Part shown: positions 21,211 through 33,416 of the stretch, in pieces | Numbering within the stretch: position 1 is the stretch's first letter | How the letters are laid out: the number at the start of each line of letters is the position of its first letter | Source: Colocasia esculenta | Taxonomy: Eukaryota; Streptophyta; Magnoliopsida; Alismatales; Araceae | Direction: 5' to 3' | Assembly: GCA_014218235.1 (NCBI GenBank) | Contig: CM024766.1 | Coordinates: 17,643,346-17,707,345, forward strand | DNA length: 64,000 nt | Notes under the pieces: model-generated | Databases searched by the model: none | Told to the model about the DNA's origin: nothing | What the model saw: the letters and a program-made list of their open reading frames with translations, nothing else | Position numbers and translations under genes: made by a program

Positions 21211-21475
21211 CCATAGGGGGACTGTACCCTAGTTAGTGAAATCCTGAGTTATTGCTCAGGGACTGGACGTAGGACTCCTAAGGAAAGGAGGTCCGAACCA
21301 GGATAATTTCTTACGTTGTGTGATTGACTCTTTGTGGGTTTGTTGTTCATACTAACCGTTACTAACCAACATCGAAGATTGTTTTTGTGTATATTTTTAC
21401 GTACAGGTGTTACCAAGATAGATTTTTTTAAAGACCCATTCACCCCCCCTCTGGGCTTGTCAACTGGGCAACAAG

Positions 21476-21487
21476 TGGTATCAGAGT
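21476..21487 (+). other. Primer binding site of element B
   Basis: TGGTATCAGAGT differs from the initiator methionine tRNA complement (TGGTATCAGAGC) only at the last base, a C-to-T change. It lies two bases after the LTR. Confidence 0.92.
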
Positions 21488-21536
21488 GAGTCTCTTCGAC
21501 AAAGAAAGGATCCAACGATTTGAAGAGTAAAGGTCC

Positions 21537-23311
21537 ATGGCAGCCCAAGGTCACAACGAAGGTCAATCTGTCAACCGACCACCATTGTTCGATGGAGAGG
21601 ATTACACATACTGGAAAACAAGAATGGAGTACTTTCTGCAAGGCCATGATTATCAAATATGGTCCATAGTAGAAGAAGGCGATCTTCTGGTCACAAATGA
21701 GAAAGCTCAGTGGACAGACGATGATAGGAAGAAGATCTCGCAGATCTGTAAAGCAAAGAGTATTTTGTGCTGTGCCCTTAGTAAAAAGGAGTTCAACAGA
21801 GTTTTAGCCTGCAAATCCGCAATGGAAATGTGGGAAAAGCTCAGAATCACCTATGAAGGCACAGACAAGGTGAAGGAAAAAAGAATAGACATTCTTGTAG
21901 CACAGTACGAGAGATTTCAAATGCCATCAGGTGAGTCCATTACCCAAATGTTCAGTAGATTTACAGATATTACAAATGGGTTAGCTGGACTAGGAAAGAC
22001 CTATGAAATGGGAGATATGGTCAGAAAGATTCTTAGATCTTTACCATCCTCGTGGACCCCAAAGGTAACAACCATTGAGGAAGCTAATGATCTAAAGAGA
22101 ATGTCTTTAGAAAAGCTCATTGGGTCCCTTATGGCTCATGAGACAAACATGGAGAGATTAGGAGAATCCTCCAGCAGAAAGAAGCAGTCAAATGCACTCA
22201 AGGCCGATGAGAATTCATCAGAAGAATCACTCGACGACAGTGAAAGCTGTAAGGACAGTGATGAAGATGAAGAAGCTATGCTATCAAGGAAATTGAAACA
22301 CATTCTAGCCAAAAAGAAGAAGTTCCAATATGGAAGAAGACATTTCAAGAGAAATAAAGACTTCAAGAAACCAGATGGGAAGGATCAGAAGAAGGGAGAG
22401 CCCATTTGTTATGAGTGTAAAAAGCCAGGACATATCAAAGTTGAATGTCCAAAACTCAAGAAGCCTGAATTCAAGAAGAGAGAAAACTTCAAGAAATTCA
22501 GGAAATACAAAAAGAAAGCAATGGCAGATGCGTGGGAGAACAGTAGCGACTCAGACAGGGAGTCGAGTTCATGCATTGATGAAGAAGAAGCCAATTTGGC
22601 TTTCATGGCAAATACCGAAGATAAGGTAACCTCTGACTCTTCCTTTGATTCATGCAATGATTCTGATTCAGACATTTTAGAGGAAGCATTCAATGAACTA
22701 TATGATAAATATAGAGAAGTAACTAAACTGTTAAAAGAAAATAAGAAAAATATTGTCTGTTTAGAAAATACTAACTCAGATCTAAAAATAGAAAATGAAG
22801 AACTAGAAAAACAAATAACTAAACTCAGAAGAAGAAATGAATTATTATGCAAAGATCTAAAAGATAATAATAAACAAGTTAATAAACTTGAAAAACAAGC
22901 AAGCTCAGACGAATTAAAAACTAAAATTAAGACTCTAACAGAAGAAAATATATAGCTATCTAGCACATTAGAAAAATTCACAAATGGCAAAAATTCTTAA
23001 TATTAAAAGGTGCTAGAAGATCAGGTAAGAACAAACATGGATTAGGGTATACACCTCCAGATAATGAAGAAACTATAGTCTATCCTAAAATATACTCGAC
23101 TCCAAAATTTGTACCAGAACAAGACATAGCATATAAAGTAAATTTCAAATATATTGAAAAAGTAACTAAAACATCTTGCTGTAGTCATTGCAATAAGTTA
23201 GGTCACAGAAAAACTACGTGTCCAATAAGACATAAGAAATGGGTAATAAAAGGAAAAGTTGATGATACTAACCCGTCAGGACCCAAAAGAATTTAGGTAC
23301 CTAAAACTTGA
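21537..23311 (+). pseudogene. gag: Sirevirus gag of element B, nearly full length
   Basis: The frame from ATG 21537 is open for 472 codons, the longest gag in the window. The copia gag domain spans about residues 15-200 (RPPLFDG, YWKTRMEYFL, SAMEMWEKL, ESITQMFSRFTDITNGLAGLG). A Lys-rich stretch with the first CCHC knuckle (CYECKKPGHIKVEC) lies near residue 300. An acidic Ser/Asp region and a long heptad-like coiled coil (about residues 375-470) follow. A TAG at 22953 (C has CAG there) and a one-base loss near 22998 break it. Beyond them lies a second knuckle (CCSHCNKLGHRKTTC, about 23177-23221). The normal end is TGA at 23309, after a further TAG in the WVPK motif at about 23294. Long coiled-coil gags are typical of Sireviruses. 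Confidence 0.9.
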
Positions 23312-24793
23312 TGGTTTTATTTCAGGTTAACACTCGAAGATCCAAATGGTATTTGGACAGTGGGTGCTCAAGGCACATGTCAGGAAACCAGAAGCTATTC
23401 ACTCATCTTCAAGCTGAAGAAGGAACCATCACATATGGTGATAATGGAAAGGGAACAGTGATAGGCAGTAGCTCTGTGAACAATAAAGGAAAAATAGTTA
23501 TTGAAGATGTGTTGCTTGTCAAAGGGTTGAAGCATAATCTCATTAGCATCAACCAGTTGTGTGATAGAGGCCATCAGATCCAGTTTCAAGAATCAAAATG
23601 CAGCATATTGAAGGATGGAGCAGTTATCTTTGAAGCAAATAGAGAAAAGAACTTATATGTGCTCTATCTTGAGGAACTCAAAGATCCAAATGTCTGTCTG
23701 GCGGCAAATAAGGATAAGTCTACTGAATTATGGCACAGAAGACTAGGACATTGCAGCATAGATGGCATGAGAAATTGCTAAAGAAAAATCTTGTTGAAGG
23801 TCTGCCAAAGGTCAGTGCAAAAATGGAAGGTGTATGTAGATCTTGTGCTAAGGGAAAGCACACCAAGAGCTCCTTCAAGTCAAAAACGGTGGTAACCACC
23901 TCAAAACCCTTAGAGCTCCTTCATATGGATCTATTTGGGCCAATGAGGACTACCAGTCTTGGAGGAAAGAACTTTGGTTTTGTCATAGTCGATGATTACT
24001 CAAGATTCACATGGGTATCATTCCTAGAGCATAAAGATGACATATTTGAAAACTTTGTCAGTTTCAGCAAAAAAGTCCAGAAGGATCAAAAGTTCAGCAT
24101 TGTCTCTATCCGATCAGATCATGGTGGTGAATTTCAGAATGAAAATTTTGCTAAGTTCTGTGATGATCAGGGGATTGAGCATAATTTCTCAGTACCAAGG
24201 ACACCACAGCAAAATAGAATTGCTGAGAGAAAGAATAGAACTCTATTAGATATGGCAAGAACAATGCTATCGGAATATGATCTGCCAAGGTATTTTTGGG
24301 CTGAAGCAGTTAACACATCAAGCTACATTATCAACAGAGTAATGATCATGCCAATCCTAAAGAAGACTGCATATGAACTGTTCAAAGGAAAGAAACCAAA
24401 GATCAACCACTTCAGGACATTTGGATGTCCTTGCTTCATCCACAACAATGGAAAAAGGGACATTGGTAAGTTAGATGCCAAATCAGATGAAGACATCTTC
24501 ATGGGGTACACCTCTAAACCCAAAGGCTATAGAGTATTTAATAAATGCATTTTATTAATTGAACAGTCTGTACATATTATTTTTGATGAAACTAACCCTT
24601 CCTTGAGAAAGGAAGAAGATAGTGATAATGATGATGCAGATGAACTGTCCAAGAAACTAAAGAATACATCAATTGAGGAGAAGGATGATCCACCTCTGGA
24701 AGACATGCAACAAAAGGAAATTACACATGAAAATCTTCCAAAGGAGTGGAGATACAAGAAAGATCACCCACCTGAGAATATTATTGGTGATCC
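23312..24793 (+). pseudogene. pol: Copia pol of element B, part 1 (protease and integrase)
   Basis: Pol begins after the splice-like CAG at 23323-23325. The protease motif LDSGCSRHMSG is intact (about 23350-23382). The integrase zinc-binding region (LWHRRLGH...CRSCAKGKH) is split by a one-base loss near 23775. The integrase core has DLFGP, SDHGGEF and a PQQNRIAERKN block in which the usual G after QQN is R. The integrase tail runs to NIIGDP, where element C is inserted at GATCC. The reading continues at 49098. The enzymes act in the virus-like particle and pre-integration complex. The frameshift alone makes this copy defective. Confidence 0.9.
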
Positions 24794-25019
24794 TGATGAT
24801 CAGTCTGTCCCCATGTAATTTTAATTAATTACATATGTATTTTGGTGATTAACAAAACTAAACCAGTTTTTATACATAATATCTAATGAATATTTCATAA
24901 GTCTTAAAGTACAGGAAAAACACCAAGGTCAATCAAGTCAATAAAGGTATGCATTACTTCTCTGAAGCTTTAATCTTTTCAACATGATATTTCTCGAAGT
25001 CCATATTGATTTCTGTTGA

Positions 25020-25720
25020 AATTCATAACGATTTCCTTATAAGACCGAAAAGTCATGTTGTTTCAATCAAGTCGATGTCATAACGACTCTATAAGTTATC
25101 GCAACGATTTATTTAGAAAGCGCAACGACTTGCCTGTCATAACGACTCTATAAGTTATCGCAATGATTTCTTTAGAAAGCGCAACGACTTACCTGTCATA
25201 ACGACTTTATAAGTTATCGCAACGATTTCTTTAGAAAGCGCAACGACTTGCCTGTCATAACGACTCTATAAGTTATCATAACGATTTCTTTAGAACTCGC
25301 AACGACTTGCTTGTTGTAACGATTTCATAAGTTACCATAACGATTTCTTTAGAACTCACAACGACTTGCCTGTCGTAACGATTTCATAAGTTACCGTAAC
25401 GATTTCTTTAGAACTCGCAACGACCTGCCTGTCGTAACGATTTCATAAGTTACCGTAACGATTTCTTTAAGAACTCGCAATGACTTGCTCGCTCATAACG
25501 ATTTGCTTTGCACAAAGATTTCTTTAAGCGGTCACAACGATTTGCTCTCTATAATGACTTGTTAGTATTCATAACGACTTGATAAGTGTTCATAACGATT
25601 TGCTCTCTATAATGACTTGTTAGTTTTCATAACGACTTGATAAGTGTTCATAACGATTTGCTCTCTATAATTACTTATTAGTATTCATAACGATTTCATA
25701 AGTCATATAGACAACGACTT
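25020..25720. repeat. AACGATTT repeat array in 5' LTR of C
   Basis: Units of about 58-60 bp (CATAACGACTCTATAAGTTA TCGCAACGATTTCTTTAGAA AGCGCAACGACTTGCCTGT) repeat, then change to TCATAACGATTTGCTCTCTA units. The 3' LTR has the same array with fewer units, consistent with slippage or unequal exchange. Confidence 0.88.
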
Positions 25721-26162
25721 TACAGTTTATATCAACTTATTTTTTATCTTCTCTCTTGAAGCATTGACTAGTCAAAGTCACGCATATATCTATCTGTCAC
25801 TTCTGCATTTATGAGTTCTGAACGTATCTCTGCATGCATGCAGACAATATCATCCATTATTGTGCTTACTCTGCATACATCTTTTAAAATAAGCTATTTG
25901 GGATTGCTACTCTAGTGAATACTCACATCAACGTATACTGACAACCAGAGACAGTTTGAGTTGTCTACTGTCTAGCATTTAATGTGTGCAGGGTCCTGAA
26001 GACTTTCTATCATACAACGTTGGACCTATAGACGTCAGAAGACATTATCTCTTTGCGTGCTCAAATGGATAAAAGGTAGTTGAAGTTTCCAAAATGTCAA
26101 CCAGTCTAACGTCTATCAAACCAAGAGACAACGGATACTTCAATGGCTGTATTTCAAATAAG

Positions 26163-26172
26163 GAGATATAAA
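26163..26172 (+). promoter_or_regulatory. TATA-like element of 5' LTR of C
   Basis: GATATAAACT lies at the U3/R position inferred from B. In the 3' LTR the same site reads GATGTAAACT (about 48408), a change that would weaken it. Confidence 0.5.
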
Positions 26173-26857
26173 CTCAAAGAAAGAAGAAAAAGAACCAACG
26201 AAGTAGAGAACAAGATCTTGTGTTAAAATGTTCAAATTCTTCTGCAAGAAGTCCAGAGCCAAGAATCACTTTCGTCATCACCTTCAGCTCTTTTGCTCTT
26301 TGTGCTGTAATAGATTTTCTAAGAGAGCCCGTGTAGTTCTGAGAGTGTGCCTTGTTTAGATTCTTCCTCTCAGTGCTAGTTGCTTCAGATCTTGGCTTGT
26401 TAAAAGCTTGATCTAGGGGCTTGAATTTCATTCAATTCTTTTTGAGTTGTTGTTCCCTTCGGGTGTGAAGGAAGACCTGGTGGTATCCAGGGTGTAGTTC
26501 CCTTCGGTTGTGAAGGAAGACCTGGTGAGGTATTCAGGGTGTTGTTGTTCCCTTCGGTTGTGAAGGAAGACCAGCTGAGCTGGGTGTTGTTGCGTCCTTA
26601 GGGGGACTGTACCCTAGTTAGTGAAATCCTGAGTTGCTGCTCAGGGACTGGACGTAGGACTCCTAAGGAGAGGAGGTCCGAACCAGGATAATTCTTGTGT
26701 TGTGTGAGTGTCTTCTTTGTGTGTTTGATATTTAAACTAATAGTCACTAACCTCCTTCGAAGAACGTTTGTGTGAATATTTTTAGTTACAGGTATCTTGT
26801 AGATTATTTTAAAAGACCCATTCACCCCCCCTCTGGGCTCGTCAACTAGGCAACAAG

Positions 26858-26869
26858 TGGTATCAGAGC
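26858..26869 (+). other. Primer binding site of element C
   Basis: TGGTATCAGAGC, two bases after the LTR, is complementary to initiator methionine tRNA. Confidence 0.95.
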
Positions 26870-26918
26870 TAGTCTCTTCGACAAAGAAAGGATCCAACGA
26901 TCTGAAGAGTAAAGATCG

Positions 26919-28689
26919 ATGGCAGCCCAAGGCAACATTGAAGGTCAGTCTGTCAACTGACCCCCTCTCTTCGATGGTGAAGATTATCCTTACTGGAAGA
27001 CCAGAATGGAATACTTTCTATAAGGCCATGACTATCAAATTTGGTCCATAGTAGAAGAAGGTGATCTGATAGTCACAAATGAAAAGGCTCAATGGACAAA
27101 TGATGACAGAAAGAAGATCTCCTTGAATTGCAAAGCAAAGAGCATCTTATGCTGTGCTCTAAGTAAGAAGGAGTTCAACAGAGTTTCTGCCTGCAAATCC
27201 TCAATGGAAATGTGGGAAAAGCTCAGGATCACATATCAAGGCACAGACAAGGTAAAGGAAACAAGAATCTACATTCTTGTCACTCAGTATGAGAGATTTC
27301 ATATGCAATCAGGTGAATCCATAACTCAAATGTTCAGCCGGTTCACTGACATCACAAATGGACTAGCTGGTCTGGGGAAAACTTATGAGATTGGAGATAT
27401 GGTGAGAAAAATACTTAGATCCTTACCGTCCTCATGGACCCCAAAGGTCACAGCAATAGAAGAAGCTAATGATCTGAAGAGAATGTCAGTAGAAAAGCTC
27501 ATTGGGTCCCTCATGGCCCATGAGATCAACATGGAAAGGCTGGGAGAGTCATCTAGTAGAAAGAAGCACTCCAACGCCTTAAAAGCTGAAGAAGATTCAC
27601 CAGAAGCAAGTTCAGCTGAGAGTGAAAGTGATGCAGACAGCGAGAATGAGGAAGCAATGCTATCTAAAAGATTGCAGCGGATTTTGGCTAAGAAGAAGAA
27701 GTTCCAATCAGGTAGAAGGCACTTCAAAAGGAATAAGGACTTCAAGAAGCCGGATGGAAAAGAGATGAAGAAAGCAGAACCCATCTGCTATGAGTGTAAG
27801 AAGCCTGGACACATTAAAGCTGAGTGTCCAAAATTTAAGAAGCCGGAGTTCAGGAAGAAAGACAGCTCCAAGAAGTTCAGAAAGTACAAAAAGAAGGCGA
27901 TGGCAGCAGCATGGGAAAACAGTAGCGACTCAGACAGTGAGTCAAGCTCCTGCAGCGATGAAGAAGAAGCCAACTTGGCCTTCATGGCTAATACTGAAGA
28001 AAAGGTAACCTCTGACTCTTCTTTTGACTCATGCAATGGTTCAGATTCCGATAGATTAGAAGAGGCTTTCAATGAACTATATGAAAAATATAAAGAAGTA
28101 ACCAAACTATTAAAAGTAAGCAAGAAAAACATAGTTTGTATAGAAAATACAAACTCAGATCTAAAATCTGAAAATGATCAATTAGAAAGTCAAATAACTG
28201 AACTTACAAGAAGAAATGAACTGTTATGTGAAGACCTAAAAGCTAAGAATGAACAAATAATTAAACTTGAAAAACAGGAAAATGTAGATGAACTAAGAAC
28301 TGAAATCAAAACACTAACAGAAGAAAATATACAGTTATCTAGCACATTAGAAAAATTCACCAATGGTAAAAACTCCCTCATATTAAAAGGTGCTAGAAGA
28401 TCAGGTAAGAAGAAAAATGGATTAGGATATACACCCCCAGATAATGAGGAAACCATAGTTTATCCTAAAACATACCAACACCAAAATTTGTACCTGAACA
28501 AGATATAGCATACAAAGCTAATTTCAAATATATAGAAAAAGTAACCAAATTATCCTGTTGTAGTCACTGCAACAAGTTAGGACATATCATAACGACATGC
28601 CCAACAAGCATAAGAAATGGATAATAAAAAGTAAAATAAATGACACTAACCCATCAGGACCCAAAAGAATTTGGGTACCTAAAACTTGA
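26919..28689 (+). pseudogene. gag: Sirevirus gag of element C, with early stops
   Basis: The expected ATG is at 26919 (MAAQG). Two stops follow in the first 35 codons: TGA at 26958-26960 where B has CGA (Arg), and TAA at 27021-27023 where B has CAA (Gln). After them the frame is open to 28508 and holds the copia gag domain, the first CCHC knuckle (CYECKKPGHIKAEC), the acidic serine-rich region and the coiled coil. A one-base loss near 28473 shifts the frame before the second knuckle (CCSHCNKLGHIITTC, about 28555-28600). The natural end is TGA at 28687. An internal start could give a shortened protein, but gag N-terminal residues would be missing. Confidence 0.88.
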
Positions 28690-31600
28690 TGTTTTTATTT
28701 CAGGTTATCCCTCGAGCATCCAAATGGTATTGGATAGTGGGTGCTCAAGGCACATGTCAGAAAACCAGAAGTTATTCTCTCATCTCCAAGCTGAAGAAGG
28801 AACAATCACTTATGGAGATAATGGGAAAGGAACAGTGATAGGCAGTGGCTCTGTGAATAACAAAGGAAAAACAGTCATAGAAGATGTGTTATTAGTCAAG
28901 AGATTGAAGCACAACCTTATTAGCATCAGCCAGCTGTGTGACAGAGGCCATCAGATCAAGTTTTAAGAGTCAAAGTGCAGCATACTGAACGATGGAGCAG
29001 TCATCTTTGAAACTAATAGAGAAAAGAATTTGTATGTGATCTATCTTGAGGAACTCAAGGAACAAGACGTCTGTCTGGCAACAGATAAGGATAAATCTAC
29101 TGAATTATGGAACAGACGACTAGGTCATTGCAATATAGATGACATGAGAGAATTGCTGAAGAAGAATCTTGTGGAAGGTCTACCTAAGGTCAGTGCAAAA
29201 ATGGATGGTGTCTGTAGACCTTGTGCTAAGGGAAAGCACACCCAGAGCACCTTCAAGTCAAAGACGGTGGTGACCACCTCAAAACCCTTAGAGCTCCTTC
29301 ATAAGGATCTATTTGGGCCAATGAGGACTACCAGTCTTGGAGGAAAGAACTTTGGATTTGTCATAGTCGATGACTACTCAAGATTCACATGGGTATCATT
29401 CCTAGAGCATAAAGATGACACTTTCGAAAATTTTGTCAGTTTCAGCAAGAAAGTCTAGAAAGATCAGAAGTTCAGCATTGTATCTATCCGATCAGATCAT
29501 GGTGGTGAATTTCAGAATGAAAAATTTGCTAGATTCTGTGATGATCAGGGAATTGAGCATAATTTCTCAGCACCAAGAACACCACAGCAAAACGGTATCG
29601 CTGAGAGAAAGAATAGAACCCTATTAGATATGGCAAGAACTATGCTCTCAGAATATGATCTGCCAAGATACTTCTGGGCTGAAGTAGTCAACACAGCAAG
29701 CTACATTATCAACCGAGTAATGATCAAGTCAATCCTGAAGAAGACTGCATATGAACTGTTCAAAGGGAAGAAGCCAAAGATCAGCCACTTCAGGACTTTT
29801 GGATGTCCTTGTTTCATCCACAACAATGGAAAAAGGGACATTGGTAAGCTGGATGCCAAATCAGATGAAGCCATCTTCATGGGGTACACCTCTAAACCCA
29901 AAGGCTATAGAGTATTTAATAAACGCACTTTATTAATTGAATAGTTTGTACATATTATTTTTGATGAAACTAACCCTTCCTTGAGAAAGGAAGAAGATAG
30001 TGATAATGATGATGCAGATAAGCTATCCAAGAAACTAAAGAATACATCAATTGAGGACAAGGATGATCCACCTCTGGAAGACTTGCAACAACAAGAAATT
30101 ACTCATGAAAATCTTCCAAAGGAATGGAGACACAAGAAAGATCACCCACTCGAAAATATTATTGGTGATCCATCTGTAGGGGTAAGAACAAGAGGTAATG
30201 TAATTCCCTGTGATTACCTAGCATTTGTTTCTCAAATAGAGCCAAGGACAGTCAATGAAGCTCTTTGTGATGAATCTTGGATATTAGCCATGCAAGATGA
30301 ATTAAATCAATTCAAGAGAAACCAAGTATGGTCACTTGTTCCTAGACCATCAGACCATCCAGTCATTGGCACCAAATGGGTGTTCAGAAATAAACTGGAT
30401 GAAACTGGTGTGATCCTAAGAAACAAGGCCAGATTGGTAGCTCAAGGCTATTCACAAGAGGAAGGCATAGATTTCGATGAAACCTATGCACCTGTAGCTA
30501 GACTTGAGGCTATTAGAATTTTGCTTGCATATGCATCTGCATTAGATTTAAAATTATTTCAAATGGATGTTAAGTTTGCATTTTTGAATGGTTTTATTAA
30601 GGAGGAAGTCTATGTAGAACAACCTCCAGGTTTTGATGATACTGATTTTCCGGATCACGTTTTCAAATTACACAAAGCATTATATGGTTTAAAGCAAGTA
30701 CCTAGAGCCTGGTATGAAAGGCTTAGTTCTTTTCTTTTAAACCATGGTTTCAGTAGAGGTCAAGTAGATCGTACTCTTTTCATAAAGTCAAAGGTCGAAC
30801 ACATACTACTGGTCCAAATTTATGTAGATGATATTATTTTTGGTTCTACTGATGAATCCCTTTACAAGTATTTTGAAAAGTTGATGCAGGGAGAATTTGA
30901 AATGAGCATGATGGGAGAACTTAATTATTTCCTTGGACTACAAATCAAATAAGGAAATGAAGGAACTCACATCTGTCAAGCAAAGTACACAAAAGAACTC
31001 TTGAAGAAATTTGGATACGATAATACCAAGCCACTGTCAACACCAATGAGTACATCAACAAGGATGGACAGTGATAAAGATGGTAAGAAAGTAGATCAAA
31101 AGATCTACAGAGGTATGATTGGATCATTACTTTACTTAACAGCTAGTAGACCAGATATTCTATTTAGTGTATGCATCTGTGCTAGGTATCAGGCCGATCC
31201 TAGAGAATCACATTTAATTTCTGTGAAAAGAATATTTAGATATTTAGAAAGAACTCATGACGTAGGTCTGTGGTATCCAAAATGTTGTGAAATTAACTTA
31301 GTAGGTTATTCTGATGCTGACTATGCTGGATGCAAATTAGATAGAAAAAGCACCAGTGGTTGTTGTCAATTTCTTGTAGGATGTTTGATATCTTGGTCTT
31401 CAAAGAAACAAAATTCAGTGGCACTATCTACAGCTGAAGCTGAATACGTAGCTGCTGGAAGTTGTTGTACACAACTCTTATGGATAAAGAAACAACTTGA
31501 AGATTTCGGATTAAACATCAAATCCATCCCACTGTTGTGTGACAACACCAGTGCCATTAATCTCACCAAGAATCTAGTTCAACATTCAAGGACCAAGCAT

Positions 31601-31762
31601 ATTGAGGTTAGATATCATTTTATTCGTGATCATGTAGCAAATGGTAATATTGAAATATCTTTTATTGATACAAATGGTCAGTTAGCAGACATTTTCACAA
31701 AAGTCTTACCCCAGGAGAGATTCACATCTCTTAGAAGGGAATTAGGCATGTGCAATTTGTGA
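28690..31762 (+). pseudogene. pol: Copia pol of element C (all domains), four in-frame stops
   Basis: Protease (LDSGCSRHMS), integrase zinc-binding region (LWNRRLGH, where the usual WH is WN; CRPCAKGKH), integrase core (DLFGP, SDHGGEF, QQNGIAERKN), reverse transcriptase (KARLVAQGYSQEEG, QMDVKFAFLNG, YVDDIIFGS) and RNase H (DADYAG, AEAEYVA, DNTSAI) follow in one frame up to the stop at 31762. Four stops interrupt it: about 28964 (TAA), 29456 (TAG), 29942 (TAG) and 30950 (TAA). Comparison with B shows CAA or CAG at these places. A T lost near 28733 shifts the protease frame. This is the most complete pol in the window. Confidence 0.92.
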
Positions 31763-32156
31763 AAAAGGTTCTGTTTAAAACCGGCACATTAAATTTCAGA
31801 ATTAAGCAGTTTTTCCCTCCATGGCTTTAAGCAAAAGAAATTCAAATTATCCTTTGTAACCGCTCTCTCATTGAAGTTGGTTTGAATTGTCAAACTCTTT
31901 TGTCTTCTTCTGCCACCTTTTGACGCCTCACTTTCCCCAGTGCATTTATTTATTCATAAAATCAATGACACAACGATTCGTATCTCATCGTCTACCTTTT
32001 CCCCCTTTCATCCTGTCGCATGAGCCGATGCCCTAACAACTCATACCTCAACCCTCTGTAAATTTGAACCTTCCTCCTCCTTTCCGCAAAATTTCTTGAG
32101 GATTCCTTCTCTTCTCCTTCTGTTTCAACCCTCCAGAGACTTTCCCACCTGAATCC
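31763..32156. other. Spacer between pol and third gene of C
   Basis: About 394 bp are conserved with the equivalent spacer in B (shared TTTTTCCCTCCATGG and TTTAAGCAAAAGAAATTCAA words). I see no gene. Pyrimidine-rich stretches near its end could serve as a splice acceptor for the third gene, but this is a guess. Confidence 0.5.
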
Positions 32157-33416
32157 ATGGCCGCACCAGTCATCGCCGGCAGTTTGGGTGGCTACAGCGT
32201 CGAGTTTCTCACTCCTGAGCAGCAGGAGAGGTTTACCTTTGTGAAGACGAAGCTCTGTGGCAATAAAGAAGTCGATGTTGCTAATCTGAGGAAAAATGGA
32301 ATGAGCAGCGTGGTAGAATTGATCAATCATATGCAGTGGACGGGAGTTACCACCTTTTCTGAGGTTAGTTATCCGGACCTGGTAAAAGCATTCTTCGTTT
32401 GTTTGAGAACAGTGGAAGATGGGTCCCTAGTTTCTTCAGTAAAGGGAACCCTGATTAGAATAGACCCTGAGTTGCTGAAGATGTTGTTTGATGTGAAAGC
32501 TTCCGGGTTTAGTGGGGTTCACACTGTGGACGCCCAAGTGAAAGGTTTGGGAATTGTAGGGCCGGGCTTCAAGCTAAGGGATGGCAAGCTTGATATAAAT
32601 CAACTAACTGCTTTCAACCGCCTCCTTCATTTTATTGTATGTCAAATCTTAGTTCCCAGAAGTGCAACATTTTCATCTTGCACAAAGGCCGACTCTGACA
32701 TGATGTACTGGGCCATTCAAAATAAGGAGATAAATATGGCCACAGTGATGATGGAAAGAATGAAATTTGCCAGAGATCAGATTTGGGACACCAAGAGCAA
32801 GTTAAATGTGTCCCTTCCCTATGCCCACCTACTTACCAAGATCTTCAAACACTTCGGTGTTGATCTTTCTGCGGCAGTTGTAGAGAAAATGGGCCAAGCA
32901 ATCAGGTCCAGGAACCTAAAGAAGAGTGGCTTCTCTGTGGAAAATGGTGTCTGGTCCAAGGCTTCAGTTGCTGAAGGCGAAGCCATCATTGACGACGCCT
33001 CAGTTGTTCATCAGGAAATGGGATCAGAGGCTATGATTACAGAATTGCCAGTGGAGTCAGTTTCAGTTCCAGCAGTTGGGGCAGCAAAATCATCAGGCCC
33101 CTCTATAGCAGAAGTTCAGCCTGAAATTGCAGTAGAAGAAGAAACAGTATCAGTAGCAGCTTCAGAATTTCCAGAAGAATTAGCTCTAAATTTTGCAGAG
33201 AGGAGAATTGAGGATATTCTCCCAGAGGATATTATTCCAGTTGAGGACCCACTACCCTCAACTATCGTTGCATTTATTCTCTTAGATATTATTGATTCGA
33301 TTCCTTCCACCTCTAGTGCTCCAGAAACTAGTGGCAGAGTTGCTGAAGAGGCTGTGGCATCAGGCCACATTGATGTACCAATGGAAGATGTTCCAGTAGA
33401 GCTAGAGCACCCAGCT
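32157..33416 (+). pseudogene. Third (post-pol) gene of element C, part 1, cut by D
   Basis: The frame is open from ATG 32157 for 420 codons to the D insertion. The first ~270 residues form a compact domain also present in A and B: GSLGGYSVEFLTPEQQERF, CGNKEVDV, EDGSLVSSVKG, ELLKMLFDV, VKGLGIVGPGF, LDINQLTAFNRLLHFIV, PRSATF, YWAIQNKEINMA, NVSLPYAHLLTKIFKHFGV. It resembles the domain of uncertain function annotated as 'putative plant transposon protein' in retroelements. An acidic Ala/Glu/Val-rich tail follows. It lies where SIRE1-type elements have an env-like gene, but I see no signal peptide or transmembrane helix. D separates codons at CCA GCT. Confidence 0.75.

Larger units (their letters stand above)
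19176..21473 (+). repeat. 5' LTR of element B (2298 bp)
   Basis: It opens TGATGATCAGTCTGTCCCC and ends CAACTGGGCAACA. The first ~1.1 kb is dominated by the AACGATTT repeat array. A TATA-like TTTAAATA follows at about 20779, then a transcribed leader with three copies of a ~50-bp unit built on GTGAAGGAAGACC (about 21060-21210). The end lies two bases before the primer site. Confidence 0.95.
24794..26855 (+). repeat. 5' LTR of element C (2062 bp)
   Basis: It opens TGATGATCAGTCTGTCCCC and ends CAACTAGGCAACA. It has an AACGATTT array at about 25020-25720, a TATA-like GATATAAAC at about 26163-26171 and the three-copy GTGAAGGAAGACC leader repeat at about 26440-26590. Its early sequence (ATGTATTTTGGTGATTAAC) matches the 3' LTR of C and not B. 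Confidence 0.95.
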
